DNA of 64,000 bases. Origin: Dactylis glomerata. Lineage: Eukaryota; Streptophyta; Magnoliopsida; Poales; Poaceae. The translations under genes and the position numbers were made by a program. The stretch is taken from the NCBI GenBank assembly GCA_007115705.1, contig QXEO01000727.1:1-64000 (forward strand), in the 5' to 3' direction. The notes below the pieces were generated by a model that was not told where the DNA came from, did not search any database, and saw only the letters and a program-made list of their open reading frames with translations. Positions 31,831 through 44,372 of this stretch are shown in pieces (positions within the stretch are counted from its first letter, which is position 1; each line of letters starts with the position of its first letter).

Positions 31831-34800
31831 TGTAACAACTCAGAAATTGTAATCCACTTCGTAATAAATAAAGTGCCAAATTTTGGACCCAAATAAAACT
31901 TTTTATCTATTATTGTATGCATACCTGCATTTTCTTTTATTTGTATTCTATGATTTTATGTGTGTGATTTTTGATTGAGCATTGGTTAGATAATTCTAAG
32001 TGAACCAACAGAATCAATTGAGAAGATTTTTAGGAAGCAAAGAAACCAGAAGTAAAAATAAGAAAGAAAGAGATAAAGTTAATATGATCTAGAAATTGTT
32101 AGTGACTACACCACTTTGAGCCCTTAGATTAAGCAATCTACAGCTCACCTTCATGTTTGACCTATTAGTTGAGCTTAACCAAGTTATGGACAAACTGAAC
32201 CAACAAGCAGTTACACAAATTTCAAACTGGAACATCACACAAACTTGAGCCAAAGTTTGAATCTGAAACAGGTACTATACCAAATTTGAAATATAAATTT
32301 CTGCAAAACTCAACCTTTCTTCATAACAAAAATATGACTGGGTACCTTATCCAATATGATGAGCACCCAAAGTGGAAAATTTTGAAAATTCGAATTTTGA
32401 GTTCTTGCGGGCATTTCGTCGAACACTGGCAGAAGCAAATCAAATCAAATCAAGTTTTACTGGTGCTGCACTGTTCTAGCTCGCTCCTGTGCTGTAGCCA
32501 CGCGGCTGGACGACGCCACGGTCGAGCCCAGCTTCCCCATCCCCGACCCAAGCCGTGAGAAGAGGAGGGAGGAGGAGGAGAAACGCACCCAGGGCCCCCT
32601 CCCAGCAACCCTCTTCCCTGCACGATGCCGACCAGCTTGGAGGCGCCAGAGGAGACCCATAGCACCCCGCGGCCGAACCAGCACCCTCCCAGCACGCCCC
32701 CGTGACCGCCGTGACCGGAGCGAGCTTCAAACGCCGCCAGGGCCCCCGTGCAGACAAGCTTCTGGCCGCGCTTGCCCTCGTCGCTCCGGCCTATAAAAAG
32801 CCCCGCAGATCAAACGAAGCAACGCACCCAGTCCCCAGCTATCTCCCAGACATACTCGCTTAGCCTCGTTTGCCCTAGCTCGCCGTCGCCAGCCTCGCCG
32901 GAGTGGTACTGGACAAGCGGAGCGCCGCCGCGTTCGACCACCTGGGGGCAAGCTGCTGCTGGGAATCAGAGGAGGAGACGAACCGCCGCCGATCCCGCAC
33001 GTCGTCGACGAGTTCTGCATCCCCTACGCCTCGCCCTCGCCGTCGAACATTCGTCACTGCTCGCAGGTGAGCTCCCGCCCGTGCTGAGGAAGACGATGAA
33101 CGCGAGCCGTCCGATTCTAATCCAACGATAGCTTACCGAGTCGGGAATCGTTAAGTGAGCTGACATCGCGACCCTACCTGTCAGCTCCCATTTTATTTCT
33201 TTTCCGTCGCAGCGAAGCGGTATGGGCCGGCCCGTTCGGGTTTGTTCTGAGTTGGGCCCAGCTCGTTTCGAATTCGGTCCGTTCGTTTTTATTTTTTCCC
33301 CGCCCGTTTTATTTATTTCAAATAACTTTCAGATGCTATTTTCAAACTTTAATTCCTAGAGTTTTACAAATCCAAATCTAGCAAATGAATATGCATTGGA
33401 AAGCTTATGAAATACTCTACACAATAGAACTAGTTAGAATTCAAAATAAGTTAAGAATTAAATCAGTTATGAATAGTGTGACCATAGCTTGTCTAATAAT
33501 GAAAGATTTCTAGAAAATTATTTAAGCCATCAAAAATCATGAAAATTAAAATGTGAACTTACTAATGACCCCTCTTACTATTAGTCAACACTAATCTACC
33601 CCAAACCTTATTAGTATGATCAATTGGACCCTAATCCAATCCTATTTGTGTAACATAAAATGATAGATCACTATTGCCCACTTAGAATTAATTGCCCTCA
33701 ATGCCAATTCACTTAGTGGATCCATCCCACTTGAACTTGTCTTAGTAACCCTAAAACCATACTAATGCTGCACAAGTGAACCACCTATGCCACTTAGTAA
33801 AGAATCTAGCTTGCACACTTGAAGAAAAACTTAGAAGAAAGACTTACCATCCAACACCATAAAAATGCAACATGAATGCTTTGGTTAGCAAACAAAGATG
33901 TGTGCTTGGTGTGTTGTTAGCTTGGTGAAGTGATGGTGTGCTTTGTGTTTATTCGTTATTAGACGCTAGTGTTGCCGAGGAGGATATTGGAGGGGATTAT
34001 TATTCTCAAGAAGAAGAAGAAAACCCCGGACACCTTGCCAACCAAGGCAAGCCATCTTTTGATTCATACTCCCCATGCCTAGTTTTAATATTGCATTCTA
34101 CCTGTTTTAAGTAAATTGCATGATTGAATTGCTAGAGTAGAAGGATAGAAGTATATTGATGTCTTGATTATCAAGAGCATCAAGCTGAGTTTATCCAACC
34201 CTATTTAGTAGTACTATCACTCAATGTAGTTGCTTAGTCGCTAATAAAAGTTGATGCTATCTCTGGAGGAACCTCATTTGAAAGGGGGTGACTTGAACTT
34301 GAAACTTGAAATGGGAGATTACTCTTACATGATGGCCTTATAAAAGAAATTAATCTTGACTAAGAACTATGAAATCTATTTCTCAAATGACAACGGGTGA
34401 TGTACTATGGGAGCCAATTATACCGTACGACCACATTACCCCTATATGGGAAGGGGCTTAATCCGTAGCTTGTTTATCTTAGTATGGGAGGCCTTGTACC
34501 AAAGCTTCATGGAAGGACATCGTGAAACAGTTACTTCTAGACCAGGTGGATTCCACTAACCCGGTACCCGGGATGGGCAGAACTAGAGGCACCGGAGCGG
34601 GGTTCCGTATCCCGGGCTCTAGGGAAGGATCCTATACTAGGATGAGCAAGTGAAAGAGTTTGTTTGATTATCTGAACCTCGCATACTTTGTGTATGTCGA
34701 ACCGTGGATTTCTCCCGGCAGATGTATCGAATCTTGTGGGTAAAGTGTACCCCTCTGCAGAGGTTTTGAAACTATTCGAATAGCCGCGTCCGCGGTCATG

Positions 34801-35398
34801 GACGGTTGGCGAGCTGTACTTGACTTTTGTCAGGACTAAAAGTGACAATGGTGACTTGGTGAATGACTTGACTTGAAATGTTGTTGACACACTTGAAGTC
34901 CTCTTTAGATAGAACTTAGAGAACTAAATCTCTTTCCTATAAACGAACATTCTTGGGAAATAAAACTAGCTTTTGGCAAATCAACTTAGTGCTTAGTCCA
35001 CAATATCAACCTTGCATATCTACTTCATCTTTTCATTTATAAGATGGTTTGCGAGTGCATCCAATGTACTCACGGCTGTGTCCCTGGCTATCAACTTGGC
35101 CAGACTATGGGGAGGAATACCAGGAGGAAGGGTATGAAGAAGAGTACCAGAACTAAGCTCGTCTCCGTGAGTCGCCATTGCCTGTAGGGAGAAGGCATGG
35201 GCCGAAGACGTTATTTCCGCTGCTATATTGTGTTGTAATATGACTTGGTCTATATGACCATTGTATTTGAACCATCGTATTGTAATGACTATGGAACTGA
35301 GTACCAACTACGTTATCTATATCGCAACAATGGTTCTGGGATTGCGGTGGAATACATAACGGGCACTTCGAATTTGTATCGAATTTGAGGTCGTCACA
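31831..35398 (+). repeat. 3' LTR of the Tekay-like element
   Basis: 3568 bp, nearly identical to 22441-26007. A three-base GAG gain near 32570 and a few one-base indels near 34500-34545 distinguish it. It is followed by the GAATA duplication and the gag of element A. Confidence 0.95.
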
Positions 35399-36569
35399 GA
35401 ATAGTTGGTATACCTAGATCTCCAAGCTTCTCTGGTACTTTACCATCAAAAGAATAATTAGCAAGTAGTGTGGAAATTTCCTCATTAGGAATTTTCCTTT
35501 TGTTATTAACAATATCTTTCATATATTTTGCATAAGGAGGCATTCTAATAGCATCAGTCAAAGGAATTTGCAAAAATAAAGGTTTCATCCATTCACAAAA
35601 CCTGTTGTAGTGTTCTTCTTCCTTGGACTTGTGTTTCTTACCAGGAAAAGGCATTGGTTTCTGTACCCAAGGTTCTCTCTCTTTACCATGCTTGGTGGCA
35701 ATGAAGTCTTCTTTGGTGTACTTCGCATTCTTATCAATCTTTTTTGGTTCTTCTTCAACTTCTTCCTTATCGGAAGCATCTCCTGGTTCAGTTTCAGCAT
35801 CAGAAATTGAAAGACTGTTAGGATCTTTACCAGCTTCAGAGGATTCTGCAGTTGTTTTATGCTTCTTCTTCTTCTTCTTGGAAGGAATATCATCACTTGA
35901 AGTACGTTGAGAATCTTGCTCGACCCTCTTAGGATGTCCTTCAGGATATCATGGATCTTAAGTAGTAGCACCACTTCTTGTGCGTATTTTGCATGCTTGC
36001 TTTTCTCCTGGGGCATTAACTAGCAAGTCTTTTTGCACCTTGGTAAGCTGATCAATTTGTGTTTGAACCATTTGAAAATGTTTAACAAGTATCTTCACAT
36101 CATTGGAGGTTCTCTCCACAATATCCTGCAACTTGTTAATAGCTCTAGAATTTTCCAACAAATGATTCTGCACCATTCTATTAAAATTTTCTTGCTATTA
36201 TCAAATTCATCTAAGCATTGATCAGGAGGTTTAGAATAAGGAATATCTCTTTCATCAAAGCGTTGGAGAGAGTGTACCTCAATAGTAGATGAGTGAGGGA
36301 TTGGGTAACATAATTCTTCTATAGGAGGTAAATTTTTAACTTCTTCGGCTTTAATACCTTTCTCCTTAAGAGATTTCTTGGCTTCCCTCATTATTTCTTC
36401 ATTTAACTCAATCATCCCTCTCTTCTTCGGCATAGGCTCTGGAACTGGCGCAGGTGTAGGTGCTAGTATTGTCTCAACTAGAGTCCAATCATCATGATTC
36501 CGGCTTATTTTAGCCATTAATTCTTCAGCTTCAGCCGGAGTTCTTTTCCTGAAAACACAACCAGCACAA
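35399..36569 (-). pseudogene. C-terminal gag piece of element A, with a frameshift and two stops
   Basis: On the minus strand the frame enters from the B insertion with CVFRKRTPAEAEELMAKIS and passes a Pro-rich stretch. It shifts by one base near 36187-36193, then continues through a coiled segment (ENSRAINKLQDIVERTSNDV). A TAA and a TGA follow (35958-35960 and a few codons later). Past a Lys/Glu-rich linker comes the Athila gag-end motif FCEWMKPLFLQIPLTDAIRM with YAKYMKDIVNNKR. It stops at the Tekay-like insertion. The motif order is that of Athila-lineage gag just before protease. Confidence 0.8.
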
Positions 36570-38266
36570 TGATACGTCTCAAACGTATCTATAATTTTTG
36601 ATGCTCCATGCTTGTTTTTACATCATTTGTATATTGTTTCGTTACACTTTGTGGCATTTTTTATACATTTTCCGGAACTAACCTATTAACGAAGTGCCAC
36701 AGTGCCAGTTTCCTGTTTTCTGCTGTTTTTGTGTTTCAGAAGTGATACACAGGAAATATTCTCGGAATTGGACGAAACAAGTTCCTAAAGTCATATTTCA
36801 CGGGGAAGCTTCCAGACATCCAAAGACCTGACGGAGTGGGGCCATGTGGGCCCCAGACACAGGGGCGGCGCGGCCACCCCCCTGGCCGCGCCAGCCCCGT
36901 GTGAGGGGGCGTGGTCCCTCCTCTGGCATCGTCCCTTCGCCTATATATACCCCCTGACGAGAAAAACCTAAGGCCCGATCAGTTTTCCAGAATACATCGC
37001 GATCCGCCGCCGCCGTCGACCCGAAGATCGGGAGGGTCCAGAAGCTCTTCTCGGCACCCTGCCGGAGAGGGGAATCGCCATCGGAGGTCTTCTTCATCGC
37101 CATGCTTGCCTCCGGAGCGATGAGTGAGTAGTCTACCTTGGACTATGGGTCCATAGCAGTAGCTAGCTGGTTGTCTTCTCCACCATGTGCTTCATGTTTA
37201 GATCTCATGAGCTGCCCTACATGATTGAGATCACCGTTATGTAATTCTATGATGTTGGTTTGTTGGGATCCGATGAATATTGGTGTTTATGATTAAGTTG
37301 CTGTACTGAATTATATCTTTTGTTATCTCTATGTTGTTTATGATCTTGCATGCTCTCCGTTGTTAGTAGCTATCTTGGCCGAGTAGTTGCTAGTGACTCC
37401 AAGAGGGGGTATTTATGCTCGATAGTGGGTTCATGTCTCTATTTCACCTGGGGGAGTGACAGAAACCTCTAAGGTGGTAGATGTGCTGTTGCTACTAGGG
37501 AGAAAACAGCATTCATATGCTCAAGGGCATATGCTTTGTTTACATTACACACTTTGCTTAATGCAATTATCTGTTGTTCGCAACTTAATACTTCTAGGGT
37601 GTTCGGATGATATCCCCGGGGTGGATTATTAGTCATAGATGCAGTTGGATGGCGGTCTATGTATTTTGTTGTAATGCCCAGAGTAAATCTCATAGTGATC
37701 TTCTTGACATATCACATTATCTTTATTCTATCAATTGCCCAACTGTAATTTGTTTACCCAGCATGTTATTTTATCTATGGAGAGACACCACTAATGAACT
37801 GTGGACCCCGGTCCTATTTTAATCATATTGCAATCACCTGTTTACTTTCCCGCACTGTTTACTTTACTCGCATATTACTACTGTTTTCCACTCGATACAC
37901 TCATAACCTTTGTTTCAAGCAAACCGGTGAGATTGACAACCTCATCGCAAGTTGGGGACAAAGTATTTGTTTGTGTGTGTGCAGGTTCCGCGTTGCTGCT
38001 GGCCGAAGACGAGTCAACAAGTGTCGTAAACAGCGCCCTTGTTGGAGTGTTACTAAGCCAGTCTGCATCACCTTCAGTCGTCACCGTCTCTCTTCTTCAA
38101 GATCGACATTAAACCTTGGTTTCTTAACTGAGGGAAAACTAGCCGCTACACTCATCATACCTTCCTCTTGGGGTTCCCAACGGGCTGGTCATCACCATGC
38201 ACAAGGACTTACTGCTCCCACGTCAACTAAACGCCACAGTTTTCTGGCGCCATCACACGAGTAGCA
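36570..38266 (+). repeat. 5' LTR of element B
   Basis: 1697 bp, TGATACGTCTC to GAGTAGCA. The TATA box CTATATATAC lies at 36941-36950. The sequence type is that of Sabrina/Fatima-like Athila families of temperate cereals (recalled, not searched). Confidence 0.93.
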
Positions 38267-38276
38267 GCTTCTTTTC

Positions 38277-38294
38277 TGGCGCCGTTGCCGGGGA
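38277..38294 (+). other. Primer-binding site of element B
   Basis: TGGCGCCGTTGCCGGGGA, ten bases after the LTR; the same Asp-type site is present in A and C. Confidence 0.88.
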
Positions 38295-38453
38295 AGAGAG
38301 AAGACTTCTGCGAGGGGAGTTCTTCGCACACACATTCTTTACTTTGTTATTTGTTTTGCTTTACTTTATTTTATTTTACCTGCATTGTTTTTTATCGAAA
38401 ACCCAAAAAAATTAGAATCCTTGGTAGTTGTTTTTACCTTACTTTAGTTTATC

Positions 38454-39017
38454 ATGCTGTTCCCTAAGTTCGTTATGGAGGACCTCTCAGTAGGTAGTGG
38501 TTCGATTATTGGCAAAAGTAACATTGAGGAGTTCTTTAATCACATTAGTATGCATGAGGAAGATGAGGAAAAGTCTTGGATTGAACTTGCTCCTAGTATT
38601 GAAGTTGCTTCTGTTATATTAATTGACATGTTGGAAACTAGGTTTGCTAGTCTTAATCCTTTTATGCAATACATGTTCCTTAAGCTTCATGAAATTGAGG
38701 ATCCCGAAAAGAAGGCTTTTATCTTGGAAACTTTGCGCCTAGAATTTAAGGATGTCGTTGTTGAAGCTAGGAAGGTCCTTAAACATTTTAATAAACTCGG
38801 TTCACCTATAAAGGTTATTGATACTAATGACGGGGCCGAGATACCTATACCTTGCAAGCTTTTGGGATTGAGTGATGCCTTCGAAAACAATTTTGCCTGG
38901 ATTTGTCCTGAAAATCTTTTTGATGAGAATAGTGTACCAAAGCATGATCACAAAGGGTCTTCAAAAACTTATGTGGATGAAATACAATTCCTTATTGATA
39001 AGACCTCTTCTAGTTGA
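38454..39017 (+). CDS. Unrecognised 187-residue ORF of element B
   Basis: The ORF begins at ATG 38454 (MLFPKFVMEDLSVGSGSI; the second ATG at 38475 is also possible). It is the only sizeable open frame in the element and lies where gag is expected. I do not recognise the family. The N-terminal half is acidic. A helical central part (about residues 70-125) includes FILETLRLEFKDVVVEARKV. There is no zinc knuckle, protease motif or membrane segment. The analogous place in element C holds an Athila gag-protease piece of different sequence. It may be a diverged gag derivative, a captured host exon or an element-specific protein. Confidence 0.5.
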   Translation: MLFPKFVMEDLSVGSGSIIGKSNIEEFFNHISMHEEDEEKSWIELAPSIEVASVILIDMLETRFASLNPFMQYMFLKLHEIEDPEKKAFILETLRLEFKDVVVEARKVLKHFNKLGSPIKVIDTNDGAEIPIPCKLLGLSDAFENNFAWICPENLFDENSVPKHDHKGSSKTYVDEIQFLIDKTSSS

Positions 39018-41963
39018 TCTTAATGCTTCTGCTGATATTACTTGATTCGCAATTTTCTGCGCCTAGCTCAAAGGCGTTAAAGAAAAGCACTCTTGGGAGA
39101 TAACCCATTGTTTACTTTTTAGTACTTTTCCTTTTATTTGAGTCTTGGAAGTCATTACTACTGTAATGACCGCTCCTTATCTTGTTTATTTCGTTTTTGT
39201 GCCAAGAGAAGCCTCTAATTTGAGTGAGGTAAAGATTTGGGGTTATTGCTGTCCTGAAACTGTTTTCGGTGCTGCACCGTAAAAATTCGTGAAAATTCTC
39301 TGTATATCTTTTGGACCTGTGATTTCTTGTGCATATGCCCCAGGTTATATCCAAACTTTTCTTAGTTGAACACTTTTTGATTTGAGTAACGCAAAATCCC
39401 TCAAAAATTCGTCCTTTGTCAGCTGCCCAGTTTTGACAGATTTCTGCCAATATTTGTTTTTGCCACTTTATCGCTTACTTTTGAGTTCTTTTTGATCATG
39501 GAACTCTTGTGGAAGTTTCTACAGTAGTATATACTTTATATGTGGTGGTTTTGGGTTGAAACCTGAAGCTAAAAGAGGTTGAATATATTTTATGCTTACA
39601 CTAATGTTGCTAATAGAATTGTGTTTAGTTTTGTATGAAGGAAGTTTTCAAGTGTAGGGATTGGAGAATGATGAGATGAGTTGAAGAATGGACAAAAGCT
39701 CAAGCTTGGGGATGCCCATGCATCACCCCAAGAAATATCCAAGAAGTACAAGCATCAAAGCTTGGGGATGCCCCCGAGGCACCCCTTCTTCATCGGCAAA
39801 AATCAGGTCACCTTTCAAAACACTATATTTTTATTGCTTCATGCACTATGTGTTTTTCTTGGAGCGTCAGTTGTTTTAGTTTTCTTAGTTTGTTTAGTTT
39901 GTTTGTTTGCTGCAATAAATGGTTGGACCCCAACAAATTTCCTTTGGAGGAGATGTACTCGTTTTCATTTGCAAAGAACGCTCTAGTTTTCACTCTTATT
40001 AAAAATCGAGTGTTCTTCTTTTTCTGCTACTGCTTTTGGTTTTCGTTTTCGCCTTGATTTGCGTTCAGATCTTCTCATATCTTTTCATCAAGGTGCATTT
40101 TTGCCTCTGGTCTTCATTGGTTTTCATCAAAAGAGGTGTTTATAAAAATTTCAAATGGTGTTGGAAAAGAGAAAAAGCTTTGTGCAAAATAGTGGTACAA
40201 GAAGGAGCTTGTGTAGACTGCGGCTTAGGCTTTTTCATGTCATGCTTGATGTCTTTTTGATAGTATGCTTAGTGGTTTTGCTGTAGCATGACTTGTCTCA
40301 AATAACTGAGATTGCTTAATGAGCCTTTGAAAAAAATCATGCGTTGTTTTTATTGTATGGAAGCATTATTTTGGTTTTCTCCTTGATGCTTTATTTGGGT
40401 TGACTTGGCGCATGCTCACACATGTTAGACTCTTACAAAGTCGCCTTTAGCCTTCATGATCATTTAGTTTTTGACTTTTGATGCCATCGTATGCTTCTTT
40501 TAATGTCGCTTGTCGCTTGCATGATTATGGCCATTACTGCTCTCTTAGTTGGTCGCTCCCAGTCTTTTGCTAGCCCTCGCCTTGTACTGAGTATGAGCTC
40601 TACTCGTGCATCCAACTCCTAAAAGCCAAAGTTTTCCAAAGTGTCCACCATACATACCTACTAGCAATTTGCTATTCCAAGTAAATTTGACTTGCTTTTA
40701 TATTCTCTTCAAATTAAACTCTTACCAGTGTTATGCGAAATTCGGTCAGTAAAGCTCTCACGAACCGGAAGGCACACTTTACTTTTTCCTGTTCTTAAAA
40801 ATTTGATATTGTGGTCTTTTATGCTGAGTTATTATGCTTGCAAGTTGTAAGTTGGATTCTAGCCCAGCCATGCTGTCATGGGGCAAGCTTTCAACATTGC
40901 ACTTCTTTTTGAGTTGATATCAGTGATCTTTTGTTTATGGATGCCCGCTGTGTGAAATGAATTGGGAATCTTGTGAGGATCATGGAGTTTTATATGTGTT
41001 AGGGAAACGCCGGGCCGCCAATCTAAGCCATGCATAATTCATGGTGGAAATTTGTAGCATACCCATGGTGAACATTCGACGACGCATCTCACAATAAAAA
41101 GCTAAACAATATAGCAAATAAAAGAGATGTCGAGGTGTTCATTGTCTGCTTGTCCTATCATTTTGGTGTGGGCTTGTTCCATGTCATCGGGCACGGAGGT
41201 ACCCCATTGGCGGTTCTCAATGATATGCATATACTTACAATGACAAGAGCCTTGCTTGGGACTCTAAGTAAATTAGCATGGTTTGGGTACTCGTATTCAC
41301 GGGACACGAGGTTTTCAACTTATGATTTGTCAAGCATATGCATCATAACTGTTCTCGCATTAACTTTAACCATTCAAGATGCTTATGATGGGGGCAATGA
41401 GAGCTCAAAGCCGGTAAGTACCATAATTTTTGAAGGTTATAAAACTTGCAATCACTGCTTCCCTCTACGAAGGGCCTTTCTTTTACTTTTATGTTGAGTC
41501 ACCACCTTCTTTCTTTATGCACCATTAAGAGAGCATAGTTGTCATTCTTAGTGTGATATGCATTGTCCCAAAGTTCATTGATTGACTCATATTGTTGGTT
41601 TCACTTGTTCTTAAATTATTTGTATCTAGTCGCCCTCTTAAACTTTGAGGTGTCCTATGCATTTATGTTTTGCTCTCTTTGAAGGACAAGCTGAAAACCA
41701 TTTGTATGTTTTTCCTTATGATTTGAACACACGTTTGACTTTCATTGTTTCATTATCATGATCTTTTGTTTGTGTTCATTTACATGTTTACAACATGGTT
41801 GCTAAGTTCTTATTGTCATGATTATATCTTTCATGCCCATGTTTTAAGTTCTATTGATCCCAGCTCACCAATGCTTGCATATATGATCAAGATTGTGTAG
41901 GTGCATGTCACCTCAAAAATTATTCTTTGTTATCACTTACCTACTCGAGGACGAGCAGGAGTT
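39018..41963 (+). other. Non-coding internal region of element B
   Basis: No coding frame of interest is present. From about 39045 (ATTACTTGATTCGCAATTTT) to the polypurine tract the sequence matches the corresponding part of C (48950 down to 46031 on the minus strand) almost throughout. Two copies of AAGCTTGGGGATGCC at 39702-39716 and 39758-39772 match the tract before the 3' LTR. Confidence 0.75.
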
Positions 41964-41976
41964 AAGCTTGGGATGC
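41964..41976 (+). other. Polypurine tract of element B
   Basis: AAGCTTGGGATGC, one base before the 3' LTR at 41978. Confidence 0.65.
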
Positions 41977-41977
41977 T

Positions 41978-43675
41978 TGATACGTCTCAAACGTATCTAT
42001 AATTTTTGATGCTCCATGCTTGTTTTTACATCATTTGTATATTGTTTCGTTACACTTAGTGGCATTTTTTATACATTTTCCGGAACTAACCTATTAACGA
42101 AGTGCCACAGTGCCAGTTTCCTGTTTTTTGCTGTTTTTGTGTTTCAGAAGTGATACACAGGAAATATTCTTGGAATTGGACGAAACAAGTTCCTAAAGTC
42201 ATATTTCACGGGGAAGCTTCCAGACATCCGAAGACCTGACGGAGTGGGGCCACGTGGGCCCTAGACACAGGGGCGGCGCGGCCACCCCCCTGGCCGCGCC
42301 AGCCCCGTGTGAGGGGGCGTGGTCCCTCCTCTGACATCGTCCCTTCGCCTATATATACCCCCTGACGAGAAAAACCTAAGGCCCGATCAGTTTTCCAGAA
42401 TACATCGCGATCCGCCGCCGCCGTCGACCCGAAGATCGGGAGGGTCCAGAAGCTCTTCCCGGCACCCTGCCGGAGAGGGGAATCGCCACCAGAGGTCTTC
42501 TTCATCGCCATGCTTGCCTCCGGAGCGATGAGTGAGTAGTCTACCTTGGACTATGGGTCCATAGCAGTAGCTAGCTGGTTGTCTTCTCCACCATGTGCTT
42601 CATGTTTAGATCTCATGAGCTGCCCTACATGATTGAGATCACTGTTATGTAATTCTATGATGTTGGTTTGTTGGGATCCGATGAATATTGGTGTTTATGA
42701 TTAAGTTGCTGTACTGAATTATATCTTTTGTTATCTCTATGTTGTTTATGATCTTGCATGCTCTCCGTTGTTAGTAGCTATCTTGGCCGAGTAGTTGCTA
42801 GTGACTCCAAGAGGGGGTATTTATGCTCGATAGTGGGTTCATGTCTCTATTTCACCTGGGGGAGTGACAGAAACCTCTAAGGTGGTAGATGTGCTGTTGC
42901 TACTAGGGAGAAAACAACATTCATATGCTCAAGGGCATATGCTTTGTTTACATTACACACTTTGCTTAATGCAATTATCTGTTGTTCGCAACTTAATACT
43001 TCTAGGGTGTTCGGATGATATCCCCGGGGGTGGATTATTAGTCATAGATGCAGTTGGATGGCGGTCTATGTATTTTGTTGTAATGCCCAGAGTAAATCTC
43101 ATAGTGATCTTCTTGACATATCACGTTATCTTTATTCTATCAATTGCCCAACTGTAATTTGTTTACCCAGCATGTTATTTTATCTATGGAGAGACACCAC
43201 TAGTGAACTGTGGACCCCGGTCCTATTTTAATCATATTGCAATCACCTGTTTACTTTCCCGCACTGTTTACTTTACTCGCATATTACTACTGTTTTCCAC
43301 TCGATACACTCATAACCTTTGTTTCAAGCAAACCGGTGAGATTGACAACCTCATCGCAAGTTGGGGACAAAGTATTTGTTTGTGTGTGTGCAGGTTCCGC
43401 GTTGCTGCTGGCCGAAGACGAGTCAACAAGTGTCGTAAACGGCGCCCTTGTTGGAGTGTTACTAAGCCAGTCTGCATCACCTTCAGTCGTCACCGTCTCT
43501 CTTCTTCAAGATCGACATTAAACCTTGGTTTCTTAACTGAGGGAAAACTAGCCGCTACACTCATCATACCTTCCTCTTGGGGTTCCCAACGGGCTGGTCA
43601 TCACCACGCACAAGGACTTACTGCTCCCACGTCAACTAAACGCCATAGTTTTCTGGCGCCATCACACGAGTAGCA
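41978..43675 (+). repeat. 3' LTR of element B
   Basis: 1698 bp, about 99 % like 36570-38266. Followed by the CACAA duplication. Confidence 0.93.
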
Positions 43676-44372
43676 CACAACTATCCAAATATGTCTTAGA
43701 TTCATCCGTTAGTCCATTATAAAATATATCAAGGAGTTCATTTTTAGGCAATGGTTCTTTAGGTAAAGCTCTAATTAAAGAACAAAACCTTGTCCAAGAT
43801 TCAGGCAATATCTCTCCTTTTCCCTGTTCAAAATCAAAGATTTTCTGCACAGCAGCATGTTGAGCACTAGCAGGAAAATATTTCTGAAAGAAAGCATTAA
43901 CCAAAGCAATAGGACTATTAAGAGATCCAGGAGACAAGTTATTAAACCAAGTTTTAGCTGCATCTTTCAACGAGGAAGGAAAAATCTTAGCAACAAAGTA
44001 AGTGCGAAGCTTAATATCATCAGAAAATAAGTTACTCAAAGTAGAAAGCTCATTCATGTGCTCCATAGCACTCTCATCTTTAGTACCACAAAAAGGAGTT
44101 TTCTCAACAATAGATATGTAAGATAAATCCAACGAGAAATCATAATCCTTGTCTCTAATATTTATGGGAGAAGCAGCAAACTTAGGATCAGGAGACAAAT
44201 TATATCTAACAGTACGTCTAGCAAGGAGTTCTTTAACTTCAGCGGCATTACGAGTAGCACATGCTTCAGCAATAAAGTCATCATTAAGCTCAATATAAGC
44301 ATCATAAAAATCATAACTAGGGCATTCCCTAGACTCAGGTGAACTAACAGGTGTAACAGTGGTGTTTCCCAA
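43676..44372 (-). pseudogene. Middle gag piece of element A
   Basis: The frame is open on the minus strand between the C insertion (44373) and the B insertion (43675). It holds the retrotransposon-gag core: LSDDIKLRTYFVAKIFPSSL, KTWFNNLSPGSLNS and SWTRFCSLIRALPKEPL. It joins in frame with the N-terminal piece at 51628-51887 and with the C-terminal piece at 36569, each across one copy of the target duplication. This directly supports the order of nesting. Apparent start codons inside it are not real starts. Confidence 0.88.

Larger units (their letters stand above)
22441..35398 (+). mobile_element. Tekay-like chromovirus (Ty3/gypsy), complete, GAATA target duplication
   Basis: The 12,958-bp element has LTRs of 3567 and 3568 bp, both starting TGTAACAACTCAG and ending GTCACA. 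It is flanked by GAATA (22436-22440 and 35399-35403). It carries a Met-type primer site, an extra ORF (26223-27005), a gag-pol ORF without stops (27282-31787) and a polypurine tract. LTRs differ at roughly 25 positions by hand count, under 1 %. The long LTRs, extra 5' ORF and C-terminal chromodomain-like tail recall the RIRE3/RIRE8 or Tekay group. This is the youngest element of the nest and the best candidate for an autonomous copy. Confidence 0.96.
36570..43675 (+). mobile_element. Element B: non-autonomous Athila-like LTR element, CACAA target duplication
   Basis: 7106 bp, LTRs 36570-38266 and 41978-43675, both TGATACGTC...GAGTAGCA, flanked by CACAA (36565-36569 and 43676-43680). It has an Asp-type primer site, one unrecognised 187-residue ORF, about 3 kb of non-coding DNA and a polypurine tract. 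Around 17 LTR differences were counted by hand, about 1 %. There is no gag, protease or polymerase, so it must be mobilised by proteins of a related element. Confidence 0.93.

Noticed and set aside
39681..40260. Short hydrophobic frames in element B, mirrored in C (47806-48315)
   Set aside because: They differ by frame-breaking indels between B and C and have no conserved start; treated as non-coding.
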